Part shown: positions 32,310 through 40,783 of the stretch, in pieces
Position numbering within the stretch: the stretch's first letter is position 1
Layout: each line of letters starts with the position of its first letter
NCBI RefSeq assembly: GCF_035510375.1
Contig: NZ_DATKHG010000003.1
Direction: 5' to 3' (one strand)
Source: Paenibacillus_I sp035510375
GTDB taxonomy: Bacteria; Bacillota; Bacilli; Paenibacillales; Paenibacillaceae
DNA length: 64,000 bases
The notes under the pieces: model-generated
Told to the model about the DNA's origin: nothing
Databases searched by the model: none
What the model saw: only the letters and a program-made list of their open reading frames with translations
Program-made: the position numbers and the translations under genes

Positions 32310-35154
32310 GCGGTGGCACCGTTATTTCCGCTCCAGTATAAGCCGAAGATTCACCGCCCTTATGGTGACTTCGCTCAGCCTTATTCTGATCGGAGCCATT
32401 ATCGTGTTCTGGAGCACGCTGTTTCTGGCAAACCGGTATAACGACCGGATTACGGAAATAAACGAGAAACGTCAGGCCATATCCGATTTGGCCAGCGGCG
32501 CCAAGGAAATCATCCTGCATTCCCGCGGTTATTTGGTCTATCAAACGCTTTATGAGAACGATCGGGTGTTCGCGTTGCGTGACGAATTGAATAAGGATTT
32601 GAAGACGGTCAGAACGTACCCGCTGAGTGCATCCGAGCAGAATCTGTTGCAATCCATTGAGGATTATTTCCTTTTCACCTTCGATCAGCGTTATCCCAAA
32701 TCAGTGGAATATGCGCTTGCGAACAATTACGAGGCGATCCGCGAGCTGGTGAAGGCGGATCAGACGAATCCGACCAACGATATGATCGCCTTTGCCCGCG
32801 AGCTGGAATTGGAGGCGCAAACCGACGTCAATCTGGAGAGCGGCAATCTTATCCGGGAATTATCGAAGCAAGGGCTGTATTTCATTATTTACGTTCTGTT
32901 GATTCTTTGGGCTACCTGGTACTCCGTTCGGGTTATCGCCAAGGACGTCAATGAACCGCTGCGCGTATTGTCCGATACGGCAGGCCGTGTCGCGCGGGGC
33001 GAACTGGTCAGCTTTCAATATCAATCCCGCTCGGATGAGATCGGACAATTGTCCGGCTCTCTGGATACGATGATGGTGTTGCTGGTCAATAAAGAGGAGG
33101 AGCTCGTTGCGCAGAACGAAGAGCTGATTGCCCAACAGGACGAGCTTCAAATGCAACAGGAGGAGCTGCAAGACGCGCTTCAGAGAATGGAGGAGAACGA
33201 GCGGTATTTGCAGAAGCGGAACCAGCTCGTCCAATCGTTGTCGAACACGCTGGACAAGCAAGAACTGCTGCAAAGCATCATCCGCCATATGGTTGAGATT
33301 ACCGGCACGGACAAAGGCGCAATCAAGCTTGCCAACGCGAACCGCGATATGGCGTTCTTCGGCATCTCCCGGCAGGCGGCCGATCAATTCCGTGCTACGG
33401 CGAGCGAGAGCATGCTGGCAAGGGTCCGTCAATCGAAGCGGATCCATACGGTTACGAGGGAGTGCACGGTCAGCGAAAAAGGCTATCATGAGGACCCTAT
33501 GACGGCGACCGACTTCTACATTCCGGTTCTGGGCGACAATCAAGAGGTGGCGGCTTTGATCATGCTGACGCGTATCGGGTGCAGGACCGGCAAGAACGAT
33601 GAGGAAGAAATGATGGGCCTCGCTACGCAAATCTCGCTTTCGCTCGCCAAGCTCGAAATTTATGAGAATTCCGAGTATCAGCGGCAGATCAACTATGACA
33701 TGCTCAACACGATCCAGGAAGCCGTTCAGCTGATGGATTTGACCGGCAATACAATTCATGTGAACACAAAATGGTTCCAGCTGCTGGGATTCAATCGGGA
33801 CAAGCTGGCCGTCAAAAATATGTCGCTCACCCAGTTCTCGTCACTAATGGCCCAGCGGGTCGCGGACCCCGATGGGGTGCTTCGGTTCATTATGAAGCAG
33901 TTTGAGGACGGAACGTACGAGCCGAGCGCGATGAATTACGAACTGACGCTGCCCGAGCACCGCTATATTCAAATCTATTTCGAGCCGCTCTACCGCGGCA
34001 GCGAATTGTTCGGCACCCTGCTCGTACACCGGGATATTACCAAAGAATATGAAGTCGACCGGATGAAATCGGAATTCGTCAGCACGGTCAGCCACGAGCT
34101 GCGTACGCCTCTTGCCAGTGTCCTTGGCTTCGCGGAGCTGCTGCTGCATAAGGAATTGAAGCCGGAGAGGCAGCGCAAGTATATATTGACGATTCACCAG
34201 GAAGCGCGCCGCTTGACCACGCTCATCAACGATTTCCTCGATCTCCAACGGATGGAATCGGGACGCCAGAGCTACGATTTGAAGCCGTTGCGTTTGTCGG
34301 CGATCATCCAAGAGGCGATAGAGCTTCAGAAAGTAAATGCGGGGCAGCACCGGTTCGAGTGGAAAAACACCTGCGGCCGCGCGCTCGTTCTGGCCGATCG
34401 GGACAAGCTGCAGCAGGTATTTACTAATTTGATCAGCAACGCCGTTAAATATTCGCCGGGCGGCGGCACGATCACGATCGACTGCCGGCAGGAAGGCAGG
34501 AATATCGTCGTCGACATCACGGACGAAGGACTCGGCATTCCGGCTGACGCTCTACCGAAGCTGTTCAGCAAATTTTACCGGGTGGACAATTCCGACCGCA
34601 GGGAAATCGGCGGCACCGGACTCGGTCTCGCCATCGTAAAAGAAATCGTCAACCGGCACAAGGGCGATGTCGCGGTCCAATCGGTTTTGGGTACCGGAAG
34701 CACCTTTACCGTCAAATTGCCGGTCCTCGACGGCAACGAGCAGATCTCCGATCCCGAATCGGCCAGAGGAACGACGGGCAAAGTCGCGTACGACATCATG
34801 CTCGTGGAGAACGACCTCAACCTTTCTCTGCTGCTCCGCGGCGAGCTGCAATCCAGCGGTTTTCGCGTCCATTCGTTTGCGGACGGCAAAGCCGCGCTTG
34901 AAGCGGTGCCGGACATCAAGCCGCATGTCGTCGTACTCGATATCATGCTGGAAACCGGCTTCAGCGGATGGGATTTCATTAGCGTGCTGCGCAGCGACGA
35001 GCAGATGGCCCAAACGCCGATCATCATTTCAAGCGCATTCGAGGAGCGGCGCAAAGCGGAGCGGCACGGTGTATACGCCTTTATAATAAAGCCTTATTTG
35101 CCCGGCAAGCTCACGGAGATGATCTGGCGGATTCTCCGGCATGACCCGGATTAA
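32302..35154 (+). CDS. hybrid sensor histidine kinase (HAMP-GAF-PAS-HisKA-HATPase-REC)
   Basis: 950 residues. N-terminal membrane anchor (LMVTSLSLILIGAIIVFWST) and a second segment near residue 200 (LYFIIYVLLILWATWY) bracket a ~150-residue sensor region; then HAMP, a Gln/Glu-rich coiled coil (~265-315), a GAF-like domain, a PAS-like segment, HisKA with SHELRTPLASVLGF (His ~598), HATPase with N, G1 (DEGLGIP) and G2 (GGTGLGLAIV) boxes, and a C-terminal receiver with Asp ~880 (HVVVLDIMLE). It lacks its own Hpt, so the Hpt-REC protein two genes upstream likely serves. Signal unknown. Confidence 0.93.
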   Translation: MLRRWHRYFRSSISRRFTALMVTSLSLILIGAIIVFWSTLFLANRYNDRITEINEKRQAISDLASGAKEIILHSRGYLVYQTLYENDRVFALRDELNKDLKTVRTYPLSASEQNLLQSIEDYFLFTFDQRYPKSVEYALANNYEAIRELVKADQTNPTNDMIAFARELELEAQTDVNLESGNLIRELSKQGLYFIIYVLLILWATWYSVRVIAKDVNEPLRVLSDTAGRVARGELVSFQYQSRSDEIGQLSGSLDTMMVLLVNKEEELVAQNEELIAQQDELQMQQEELQDALQRMEENERYLQKRNQLVQSLSNTLDKQELLQSIIRHMVEITGTDKGAIKLANANRDMAFFGISRQAADQFRATASESMLARVRQSKRIHTVTRECTVSEKGYHEDPMTATDFYIPVLGDNQEVAALIMLTRIGCRTGKNDEEEMMGLATQISLSLAKLEIYENSEYQRQINYDMLNTIQEAVQLMDLTGNTIHVNTKWFQLLGFNRDKLAVKNMSLTQFSSLMAQRVADPDGVLRFIMKQFEDGTYEPSAMNYELTLPEHRYIQIYFEPLYRGSELFGTLLVHRDITKEYEVDRMKSEFVSTVSHELRTPLASVLGFAELLLHKELKPERQRKYILTIHQEARRLTTLINDFLDLQRMESGRQSYDLKPLRLSAIIQEAIELQKVNAGQHRFEWKNTCGRALVLADRDKLQQVFTNLISNAVKYSPGGGTITIDCRQEGRNIVVDITDEGLGIPADALPKLFSKFYRVDNSDRREIGGTGLGLAIVKEIVNRHKGDVAVQSVLGTGSTFTVKLPVLDGNEQISDPESARGTTGKVAYDIMLVENDLNLSLLLRGELQSSGFRVHSFADGKAALEAVPDIKPHVVVLDIMLETGFSGWDFISVLRSDEQMAQTPIIISSAFEERRKAERHGVYAFIIKPYLPGKLTEMIWRILRHDPD

Positions 35155-35209
35155 CGGGGGAACGCTACGGTTAATGATGGGAAAGTCATGCTGGAGGAGT
35201 GTTGAAGCG

Positions 35210-35296
35210 ATGAAGGATTACGGGGATCGTAACGGCCGACCGGGAAACCAGCTTGAGTTTGCCATGCTGTGCTGCGTCCATCAACTCCCACATTGA
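35210..35296 (+). CDS. possible 28-residue leader peptide
   Basis: ATG 35210 follows CTGGAGGAG by a suitable distance and opens a 28-codon frame ending TGA 35296. The peptide (MKDYGDRNGRPGNQLEFAML, then CCVHQLPH) resembles nothing known to me. It could be translated, or be a chance frame in the leader of the WGxxGxxG gene. Confidence 0.25.
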   Translation: MKDYGDRNGRPGNQLEFAMLCCVHQLPH

Positions 35297-35395
35297 GCCG
35301 AGAATCATAGCAGCTTCCCTTGGGAAAACCAACAAAGGGTTAAGCTTGAGGTGTTACACCACTTAGCTCAAACCAACGACGAAAGGGTGGCAGCA
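35297..35395 (+). other. leader of the WGxxGxxG gene, possible structured RNA
   Basis: Nested short pairings occur: CCCTTGGG-type and AACC/GGTT at 35317-35341, and TTGAG-GTG-TTA-CAC ... CTCAA at 35346-35371. No known riboswitch core (GEMM, ydaO, SAM, lysine, cobalamin) could be matched. Recorded as an unexplained leader only. Confidence 0.3.
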
Positions 35396-35400
35396 CAAGC

Positions 35401-35829
35401 ATGAAACGGACGATCACGAGCATACTGATTTCAGCGGGGTTATTGTTGGCGTTGTCAGTCCCTGCCTATGCGGAGAACGGTACCGCGACCTCCACACGCA
35501 CCGGCACGGTCGGTCCTATGGGCGGCGGCATTTCTCCGGGCGCCGGAACATTCAACAACGGCAACGGCACTATGCCGGGTACGTACGGAACGTATGCTGC
35601 CGATAACGACCGTACCTTCGGCGTTCTGGACGACGACCGGAACGACAACGGTGTGCGCCGTTTCAACACGAACACCGCCGACAACAACGGGAACGGCAAC
35701 CGCAACGGCCGCGTACGTGCGACGGCGGCCGACACCGGGGGCGATAACGACGTGGACTGGGGCTGGCTCGGTCTGCTCGGCTTGCTCGGCCTTGCCGGCA
35801 TGCGCAACCGCAACCGGCAATCGACCTAG
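35401..35829 (+). CDS. WGxxGxxG family exported/anchored protein
   Basis: 142 residues. N-terminal signal peptide (KRTITSILISAGLLLALSVP, cleavage near AYA-EN), then an Asn/Gly/Thr-rich low-complexity stretch, and a C-terminal WGWLGLLGLLGLAGMRNR, the WGxxGxxG membrane segment followed by Arg residues. This tripartite build resembles C-terminal sorting signals, so the protein is probably anchored at the outer face of the membrane, but the function of this family is not known. GGGTGG sits before ATG 35401. Confidence 0.85.
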   Translation: MKRTITSILISAGLLLALSVPAYAENGTATSTRTGTVGPMGGGISPGAGTFNNGNGTMPGTYGTYAADNDRTFGVLDDDRNDNGVRRFNTNTADNNGNGNRNGRVRATAADTGGDNDVDWGWLGLLGLLGLAGMRNRNRQST

Positions 35830-35917
35830 CAGGAACCACAACGGAACGGACAACACGCCCGGGCATTCGTCTACGGCGGTTTGTCCGTTCTTTTTTCTAC
35901 CAACAAAGCAGGGTTGA

Positions 35918-37012
35918 CTAGCCGCGGTCGGGTGTGTTTTTCTTCTTATCGATGGCCTCGGCCATTGTCCTGTCCGTCAGATGCGCATAAATCTGCGTCG
36001 TTTCCGGCGAAGCGTGTCCGAGCTGCTCCTGCGTTTTGTAAATATCGTTGCGCAAGTAATAATCGGTGGCAAAGGAATGGCGAAGCTTATGGACGGACAA
36101 ATAGGGCTTTCCGAACCGTTTGGCGTATTTGACCACCATTTCCTGTATGGCTCTTTTGCTCATGCGCGAGCCTTCGCGCTTGCCGTTGGCCACGGCGAGA
36201 AAAAGCGCTTTTTCCCGCTTGGGGGCATGATATAACGTGTCGCGCTGCCGGACATATTCCTTCAGGTCGTCCACCGCGTCGCTGCGAAAATAGACGGGGG
36301 TTTTGAACGTTTCGTCGCCAGCGCCTTTGCGGTATACATAGGTCAGCTTCTTCTTGAGATCGATGTCGTCGATATTCAGGTTGACGACCTCGGATACCCG
36401 CAGCCCGGAATGAAGCACCAGGCAAATGATACAGGCGTCGCGTATTTTGTTTTTATCGTAGGAGTAAAGCGCCTGCTTGTTCCCCGCCAAATCCGCGGCA
36501 TAGCCCTCCTTGACATAATGGAGGAAAGCGCGGATTTCCTCCTCCTGCAGCAGCTTGCCTTCCAGCTTGGCCGCGCTGTCTTTCGGTTTATGCGTTCTCT
36601 TGATGGACACCTTCGCCATCACGTTGCGCTTCAGCAGCGGATAAAAGTGATCGTCTTCGGCGATCTGGCTCAAGTAATGAAACAGCGAGCGGAGGGAGGA
36701 CAGCTTGCGCGATATCGTCGTTTTACTGTTTGCCGGCGCTTTATGGGCGGCGAGGAACATTTTATAATGGTCGACGCTGTCCATATGAAGCTTCTCCAGA
36801 TCCTCAAGCGGAATCAATTTAAGGTCGCCGGCCTGCGTAAGGCCTTCGGCCATGAGCCAGCTGAAGAACGTTTCGTAATCCCGGACATACTCCAGCAAAG
36901 AAGAGGGAGACAGGTCCGGCAGCTTGTAATTGATGAATTTCTCCACATACCAGGGCATCGACGGCGTTTTTTTGTCCAGCTCCTGCCGGTCTTTTCGTTT
37001 AATGACGTTCAT
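35918..37012 (-). CDS. xerS: tyrosine recombinase, XerS-like
   Basis: 364 residues from ATG 37012 (a TTG ten codons earlier is open but less likely; GGGGTGAAG precedes the ATG). N-terminal SAM-like core-binding domain and C-terminal catalytic domain with the full set: Arg in LHSGLRVSEV, Lys in RKGAGD, HKLRHSFAT (H-x2-R), His in LGHASPETT and the nucleophile Tyr in QIYAHLT. Length and sequence suit XerS, the single chromosome-dimer resolvase of streptococci, also annotated in Paenibacillaceae. A phage or ICE integrase is unlikely: no attachment site, excisionase or cargo is seen. Confidence 0.85.
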   Translation of the reverse strand: MNVIKRKDRQELDKKTPSMPWYVEKFINYKLPDLSPSSLLEYVRDYETFFSWLMAEGLTQAGDLKLIPLEDLEKLHMDSVDHYKMFLAAHKAPANSKTTISRKLSSLRSLFHYLSQIAEDDHFYPLLKRNVMAKVSIKRTHKPKDSAAKLEGKLLQEEEIRAFLHYVKEGYAADLAGNKQALYSYDKNKIRDACIICLVLHSGLRVSEVVNLNIDDIDLKKKLTYVYRKGAGDETFKTPVYFRSDAVDDLKEYVRQRDTLYHAPKREKALFLAVANGKREGSRMSKRAIQEMVVKYAKRFGKPYLSVHKLRHSFATDYYLRNDIYKTQEQLGHASPETTQIYAHLTDRTMAEAIDKKKNTPDRG

Positions 37013-37128
37013 GTCTGTCTTCACCCCGAAATCGTTGATCAAAAGCTCGTATCGCTTTATATTCTATCATGGCAGGAGACGGCGGGGTATAGAGGGATGA
37101 CGCCGCATGCGAGAAGAGAGCCTGCGCT

Positions 37129-38304
37129 TTACGGATCAGCCGCAAACGCCGGGCTTGGCTTCGGCTTCCTGTGATTATGCAATAGGCGATAGCGGCTTGG
37201 CGAAATGCCGACCTCCCGTTTGAATACGACGCTTAAATATTCGGTATGCTTGAAACCGGCTCTGTCGGCGATGGCGATGAGGGAGAGATTGGTCTCGGCG
37301 AGCAGTTGCTTCACGTATTTGAGGCGTACGGCCATGATCTCTTCGTGGGGCGTTCGGCCAAGCACCTTCCGGAATCGATGCTCAAGAACTCTCCTGGAGA
37401 GCGGCAGTTCATTCAGGATATCCATGACTGTAATCCCGTCACAAGCATAGTGATGGATGAAATCGAGGGCTTCCGATACAAGCTTGTCTTTTCTGGAGAT
37501 GGGGTCCATCATGGCAACGGCTTCTGCGTTGCCGTGCTGACTGGCTTGCTTGGCCATCATTTGATCCAGAAGGGCTGCTGCGTTATAGCCAGCTTTTACG
37601 GAATTGACGATCACGGTGGACAACTGCCGATCGAGCTTCACGTAAAGCAATTCCTCGCGATCACAGCCGATGATGGAAACATCGGCAGGGATATCGTACC
37701 CGGCCAACAGACATGTCTCGACCAGCACATCCTCCTGCGAGCAGGCCAGGATGCCGATCGGTTTAGGCAGGTCATCGAGCCAGCGGGCGATGCGGATTTG
37801 TTTCTCAATCTCGGACTTGCCGGCATAAGCGGATATGAATGCATTGCAGGGATAGCCTCTTTGCGTCAGACACGCCCGAAAATGATCATTCAGCCCAACA
37901 TACGCTTCATGCCGGGCCTCACGGAAGGTGGCGAATGAACGGATGCCGCGGTCGAGAAAATATTCGGCCGCCGTTTGTGCGGTCAGCATTTCGCTCGTGA
38001 CCAGGGAAGGAAGATCCGGCTCCAATCCGGTCGCGCATAACGCGACGGTGGGGAGGTTTAGCTTCACGATGAAATCGGCCAGTTGTTCGGATTCAATGCG
38101 TGCCAGAATGCCATTGCCTTTCCAGTTGGCCAGCCAAGTGAAATCGCCGCCTTCTTCACAATCACCGATGTACACGGACCAGCTCTGATTCTCCTTCGTA
38201 TACTGTTGGATACCTTTCAGCAATCCTTTATCATAACCGTTCGAGGGCTCAATGAATAAGGCAACTTGTTTTTCGGATACGGCTTTATATGGGATTGACG
38301 CCAT
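37129..38304 (-). CDS. XylR-like AraC family regulator with sugar-binding domain
   Basis: 391 residues from ATG 38304 behind AAGGTGG. N-terminal ~280 residues are a LacI/periplasmic-binding-protein-like sensor (VALFIEPSNGYDKGLLKGIQ, DVSIIGCDREELLYV), and the C-terminal ~100 residues are an AraC double helix-turn-helix (LSLIAIADRAGFKHTEYLSV and FKREVGISPSRYR). This is the architecture of E. coli XylR, which senses D-xylose. It ends the minus-strand unit next to the 2-hydroxyacid dehydrogenase, so it probably senses the substrate of the neighbouring catabolic island. Inducer unknown. Confidence 0.85.
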   Translation of the reverse strand: MASIPYKAVSEKQVALFIEPSNGYDKGLLKGIQQYTKENQSWSVYIGDCEEGGDFTWLANWKGNGILARIESEQLADFIVKLNLPTVALCATGLEPDLPSLVTSEMLTAQTAAEYFLDRGIRSFATFREARHEAYVGLNDHFRACLTQRGYPCNAFISAYAGKSEIEKQIRIARWLDDLPKPIGILACSQEDVLVETCLLAGYDIPADVSIIGCDREELLYVKLDRQLSTVIVNSVKAGYNAAALLDQMMAKQASQHGNAEAVAMMDPISRKDKLVSEALDFIHHYACDGITVMDILNELPLSRRVLEHRFRKVLGRTPHEEIMAVRLKYVKQLLAETNLSLIAIADRAGFKHTEYLSVVFKREVGISPSRYRLLHNHRKPKPSPAFAADP

Positions 38305-38357
38305 GATCCACAACCACCTTCACTAAGTTGTTTTCGGTGATTCGAGAGTTGGTTCGC

Positions 38358-39350
38358 TCATCTCTTAGTGTCTCTTGCGTCCACCTGCGGGTTTACCAAA
38401 TTAGGAGGGGTTAGACCGGCCAATCCCTTCAACAGATTATCCGCGGCAATGTCCGCCATACGCAAACGGGTTTTTATGCTTGCACTCCCGATATGCGGGA
38501 GGGTGACGACATTGGGAAGCGTGAGCAGCGGATGGTTCGCGGGGACAGGCTCCTGCTCGAATACATCAAGCCCGGCAGCCCATATTTTGCCTTCCGCCAA
38601 CGCATAGTATAGTGCGGTTTCATCTATGATTCCGCCGCGGGAGGTGTTGATCAGAATGGCGGATTGCTTCATCAACGCGAGTTCATTATGACCGATAAGA
38701 TGGCGGGTTCCCGGGGTATACGGCACAAGGATGCAGACGAAATCGGATTCCCTGAGCAAGGTCGCCATGTCGCAATATTCCAGGCCCAGCTGCTCTTCCG
38801 CCTCCGGCTTGCGCGTTCGGTTGTGATAGTATACTTTCATATCGAACGCTTTTGCACGCCTCGCCACCGCTTCCCCGATCCTACCGAGACCGATGATGCC
38901 CAGCGTTGAACCGTATACGTCCTGCCCGGTTAGCAGCATGGGTGACCATGTCACCCATGCGCCGCGCCGCAGATAATCGGAGGACTCGACCAGTCGCCGG
39001 GCCGTCGCCATCAGGAGCGCAAAGGTAAGATCGGCAGTCGTTTCGGTCAGGACGCCCGGTGTGTTGGTGACCATGATTCCTTTGGCGGTTGCCGCCTCGA
39101 TATCGATATGGTTGTAGCCGACCGCCAGGTTCGCAATGATCTTCAGGCGCGGTGCTTTCTCCAACAAGGCGGCATCGATCTGTTCCGTGAGCAGGCAGAA
39201 AAGGCCGTCCGCTTCTCTGATTTCCCGCTCCAGCACCTCCCTCGGCACGGGAAGGTTCTCTTCCTCCCATAGGGTAACCTCGCAGGTCTCTTCCAGCTTT
39301 GCAAGAATGCCTTCGTTCAGCTTCCTCGTTACATAAATTTTTGGCTTCAT
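38358..39350 (-). CDS. D-2-hydroxyacid dehydrogenase (glycerate/glyoxylate-hydroxypyruvate reductase type)
   Basis: 330 residues. NAD(P) motif GIIGLGRIGEAVARRA (Gly-x-Gly-x2-Gly), catalytic Arg in NTSRGGIID, Glu in DVFEQEP and His in LPHIGSAS. It reduces a 2-oxo acid such as hydroxypyruvate or glyoxylate, or oxidises D-glycerate. GAGGTGG precedes ATG 39350. It sits between a LacI and a XylR-like regulator on the minus strand. A D-glycerate role would fit with the tartronate-semialdehyde-reductase-like gene at 45 kb. Confidence 0.9.
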   Translation of the reverse strand: MKPKIYVTRKLNEGILAKLEETCEVTLWEEENLPVPREVLEREIREADGLFCLLTEQIDAALLEKAPRLKIIANLAVGYNHIDIEAATAKGIMVTNTPGVLTETTADLTFALLMATARRLVESSDYLRRGAWVTWSPMLLTGQDVYGSTLGIIGLGRIGEAVARRAKAFDMKVYYHNRTRKPEAEEQLGLEYCDMATLLRESDFVCILVPYTPGTRHLIGHNELALMKQSAILINTSRGGIIDETALYYALAEGKIWAAGLDVFEQEPVPANHPLLTLPNVVTLPHIGSASIKTRLRMADIAADNLLKGLAGLTPPNLVNPQVDARDTKR

Positions 39351-39371
39351 TGTTCCACCTCATTCCCAAAG

Positions 39372-40385
39372 TTAAGCATTGGCTCCACATGAGCCACCGA
39401 CGACGAGGACAGGCTCCATCAGATGTGTCTTGGCCTGTGCGATCTTGTGTTTGGACCGGATTTGCCGGATCAGGTCGGTGGCAGCCAACTGGCCCATCTC
39501 GTATGCCGGCTGCTTTACTATCGTTAGCGGGGGATCGACCAGGCGTGACCAGGCCGTTTCATCGTAGCCTACGAATGACATTTCATGAGGAATACCGATA
39601 TGACTCTCTTTGATCGCTTCAAGAATCTCAAGGCTCATCAGATTATTCGTGGAGAAAATGGCTTCGGGCCGGTCGTCGCCGGCCAACATCCGCTTGGTCG
39701 CCAGCTTCGCGGCATCTTTGCCGTCCTCAACGATCCGGATGAGCGAATCGTCAACGTCGATACCGTAGTGGTTCAGCGCCGATATGTAGCCCTCGATACG
39801 TTCAAGGCGGGGGCTTACCCCTCCGGGCGGATAGACGAGGATGGCAATTCGCCTTCTCCCCAATCGAATCAAGTGTTCGGTTGCAAGGAACGCGCCTTTG
39901 ACATTATCGACGGCTATCGTCTCGATAGGCAGCCCCTGAATCTTTCGGTTCAATGCAATGATGGGGTAGCGATTTTCAATCAGCGATTCAAACAATGCCT
40001 GATTTTTGGCGGTGGGGTTGATGATGATGCCGTCGACCTTGTTATTGCGCAGACCCTTGATATGCTGTTCCTCAATGGCGGCGTCTTTGCGGGCGTTGCA
40101 AATCATGAGGCTGTAGCCAAGGGAACGGCAAGTGCGTTCCACGCCGTCAAGGACGGCGGACCAGAAAGGATTCTGGAGATCGGATAACACGATGCCGATG
40201 ACATCCGTCTTCAGCGACCTCAAGCTTTGGGCCAGCGCATTCGGAGTATAGTCGAGACTCGAGATTACCGCCTGGACCTTTTCCTTCGTCTCCCTGGTTA
40301 CTTGGCTAAAATTACCGTTCAATACGCGTGAGACGGTAGTCTTGGAAACGCCGGCCGCTCGGGCAATATCTCCGATTGTGGTCAC
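39372..40385 (-). CDS. LacI family transcriptional regulator 1
   Basis: 337 residues from GTG 40385 behind GGGAGGGGTG. N-terminal helix-turn-helix (TTIGDIARAAGVSKTTVSRV), hinge helix (NALAQSLRS), and a periplasmic-binding-fold effector domain. It is a close paralogue of the LacI protein at 50.5 kb: both share NPFWS-VLxGVE, LMICN, FSTNN and VGYDETxWS. Its own leader carries LacI-type palindromes and a cre-like site. Probably represses both the minus unit and the divergent transporter operon. Confidence 0.92.
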   Translation of the reverse strand: MTTIGDIARAAGVSKTTVSRVLNGNFSQVTRETKEKVQAVISSLDYTPNALAQSLRSLKTDVIGIVLSDLQNPFWSAVLDGVERTCRSLGYSLMICNARKDAAIEEQHIKGLRNNKVDGIIINPTAKNQALFESLIENRYPIIALNRKIQGLPIETIAVDNVKGAFLATEHLIRLGRRRIAILVYPPGGVSPRLERIEGYISALNHYGIDVDDSLIRIVEDGKDAAKLATKRMLAGDDRPEAIFSTNNLMSLEILEAIKESHIGIPHEMSFVGYDETAWSRLVDPPLTIVKQPAYEMGQLAATDLIRQIRSKHKIAQAKTHLMEPVLVVGGSCGANA

Positions 40386-40404
40386 GAAGTCACCCCTCCC
40401 ATAT

Positions 40405-40418
40405 TTAAAGCGCTTACA
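40405..40418 (+). promoter_or_regulatory. cre-like CcpA site
   Basis: TTAAAGCGCTTACA matches the Bacillus cre consensus TGWAANCGNTNWCA at 13 of 14 positions. Twenty bases upstream of LacI-1. Suggests carbon catabolite repression of the island. Confidence 0.55.
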
Positions 40419-40470
40419 GGAATCGTTATCGGAAAACGGTAAACCACGCCGGAAACCGGTACCGGAGAAC

Positions 40471-40485
40471 GGTTTACTAAACCGA
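40471..40485 (+). promoter_or_regulatory. LacI-type operator palindrome
   Basis: CGGTTTACTAAACCG is a perfect 7-1-7 palindrome. A related half, ACGGTAAACC, lies near 40436-40445. Likely bound by one or both paralogous LacI regulators. Confidence 0.55.
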
Positions 40486-40697
40486 TTAACCCCAGTCTAT
40501 CAAATCAAAATATCCATTTCAACATGTATTGGCATTCTTTCGCTCGTTTCTTAAATAGCCGAAAACGATCCATGCACAACGGAAAAACACGGGTTTATCT
40601 ACCTTGCCGTCGCCCTTCAAATTTGATTTGTATATTTATCATGCCGGATCATGAAGGTATATGTAAAAAATCTCAATTATTTAAGCGCAAAATCTCA

Positions 40698-40727
40698 TCG
40701 ACTATGGAAAAGTCCCCAAAATATAAT
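40698..40727 (+). promoter_or_regulatory. promoter of the island's transporter operon
   Basis: TCGACT (40698-40703), 18-bp spacer, TATAAT (40722-40727). A weak -35 with a perfect -10 suits a regulated promoter. It is 57 bp before the binding-protein start. Confidence 0.55.
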
Positions 40728-40783
40728 AGCGATACAAATCCGGAAGGGTTGGGTGTACAGCAAAAATAAACGGAGGGTTCTTC

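Larger units (their letters stand above)
40386..40783 (+). other. divergent regulatory region of the catabolic island
   Basis: A 398-bp gap between LacI-1 (minus) and the binding-protein gene (plus) with no open gene. AT-rich compared with its flanks. It holds a cre-like site, one perfect and two or three imperfect LacI-type palindromes around 40430-40490 (CGGAAACCGGTACCGG, AACGGTAAACC), repeated ATCATG words near 40640, and a promoter at 40698-40727. Confidence 0.7.

Noticed and set aside
35297..35395. Leader as a known riboswitch (c-di-AMP, c-di-GMP, SAM, cobalamin)
   Set aside because: None of the conserved core blocks could be found; kept only as an unassigned leader.
35918..37012. XerS gene as an integrase of a mobile element
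   Set aside because: No attachment repeats, excisionase, relaxase or cargo on either side; sequence and length fit a housekeeping resolvase.
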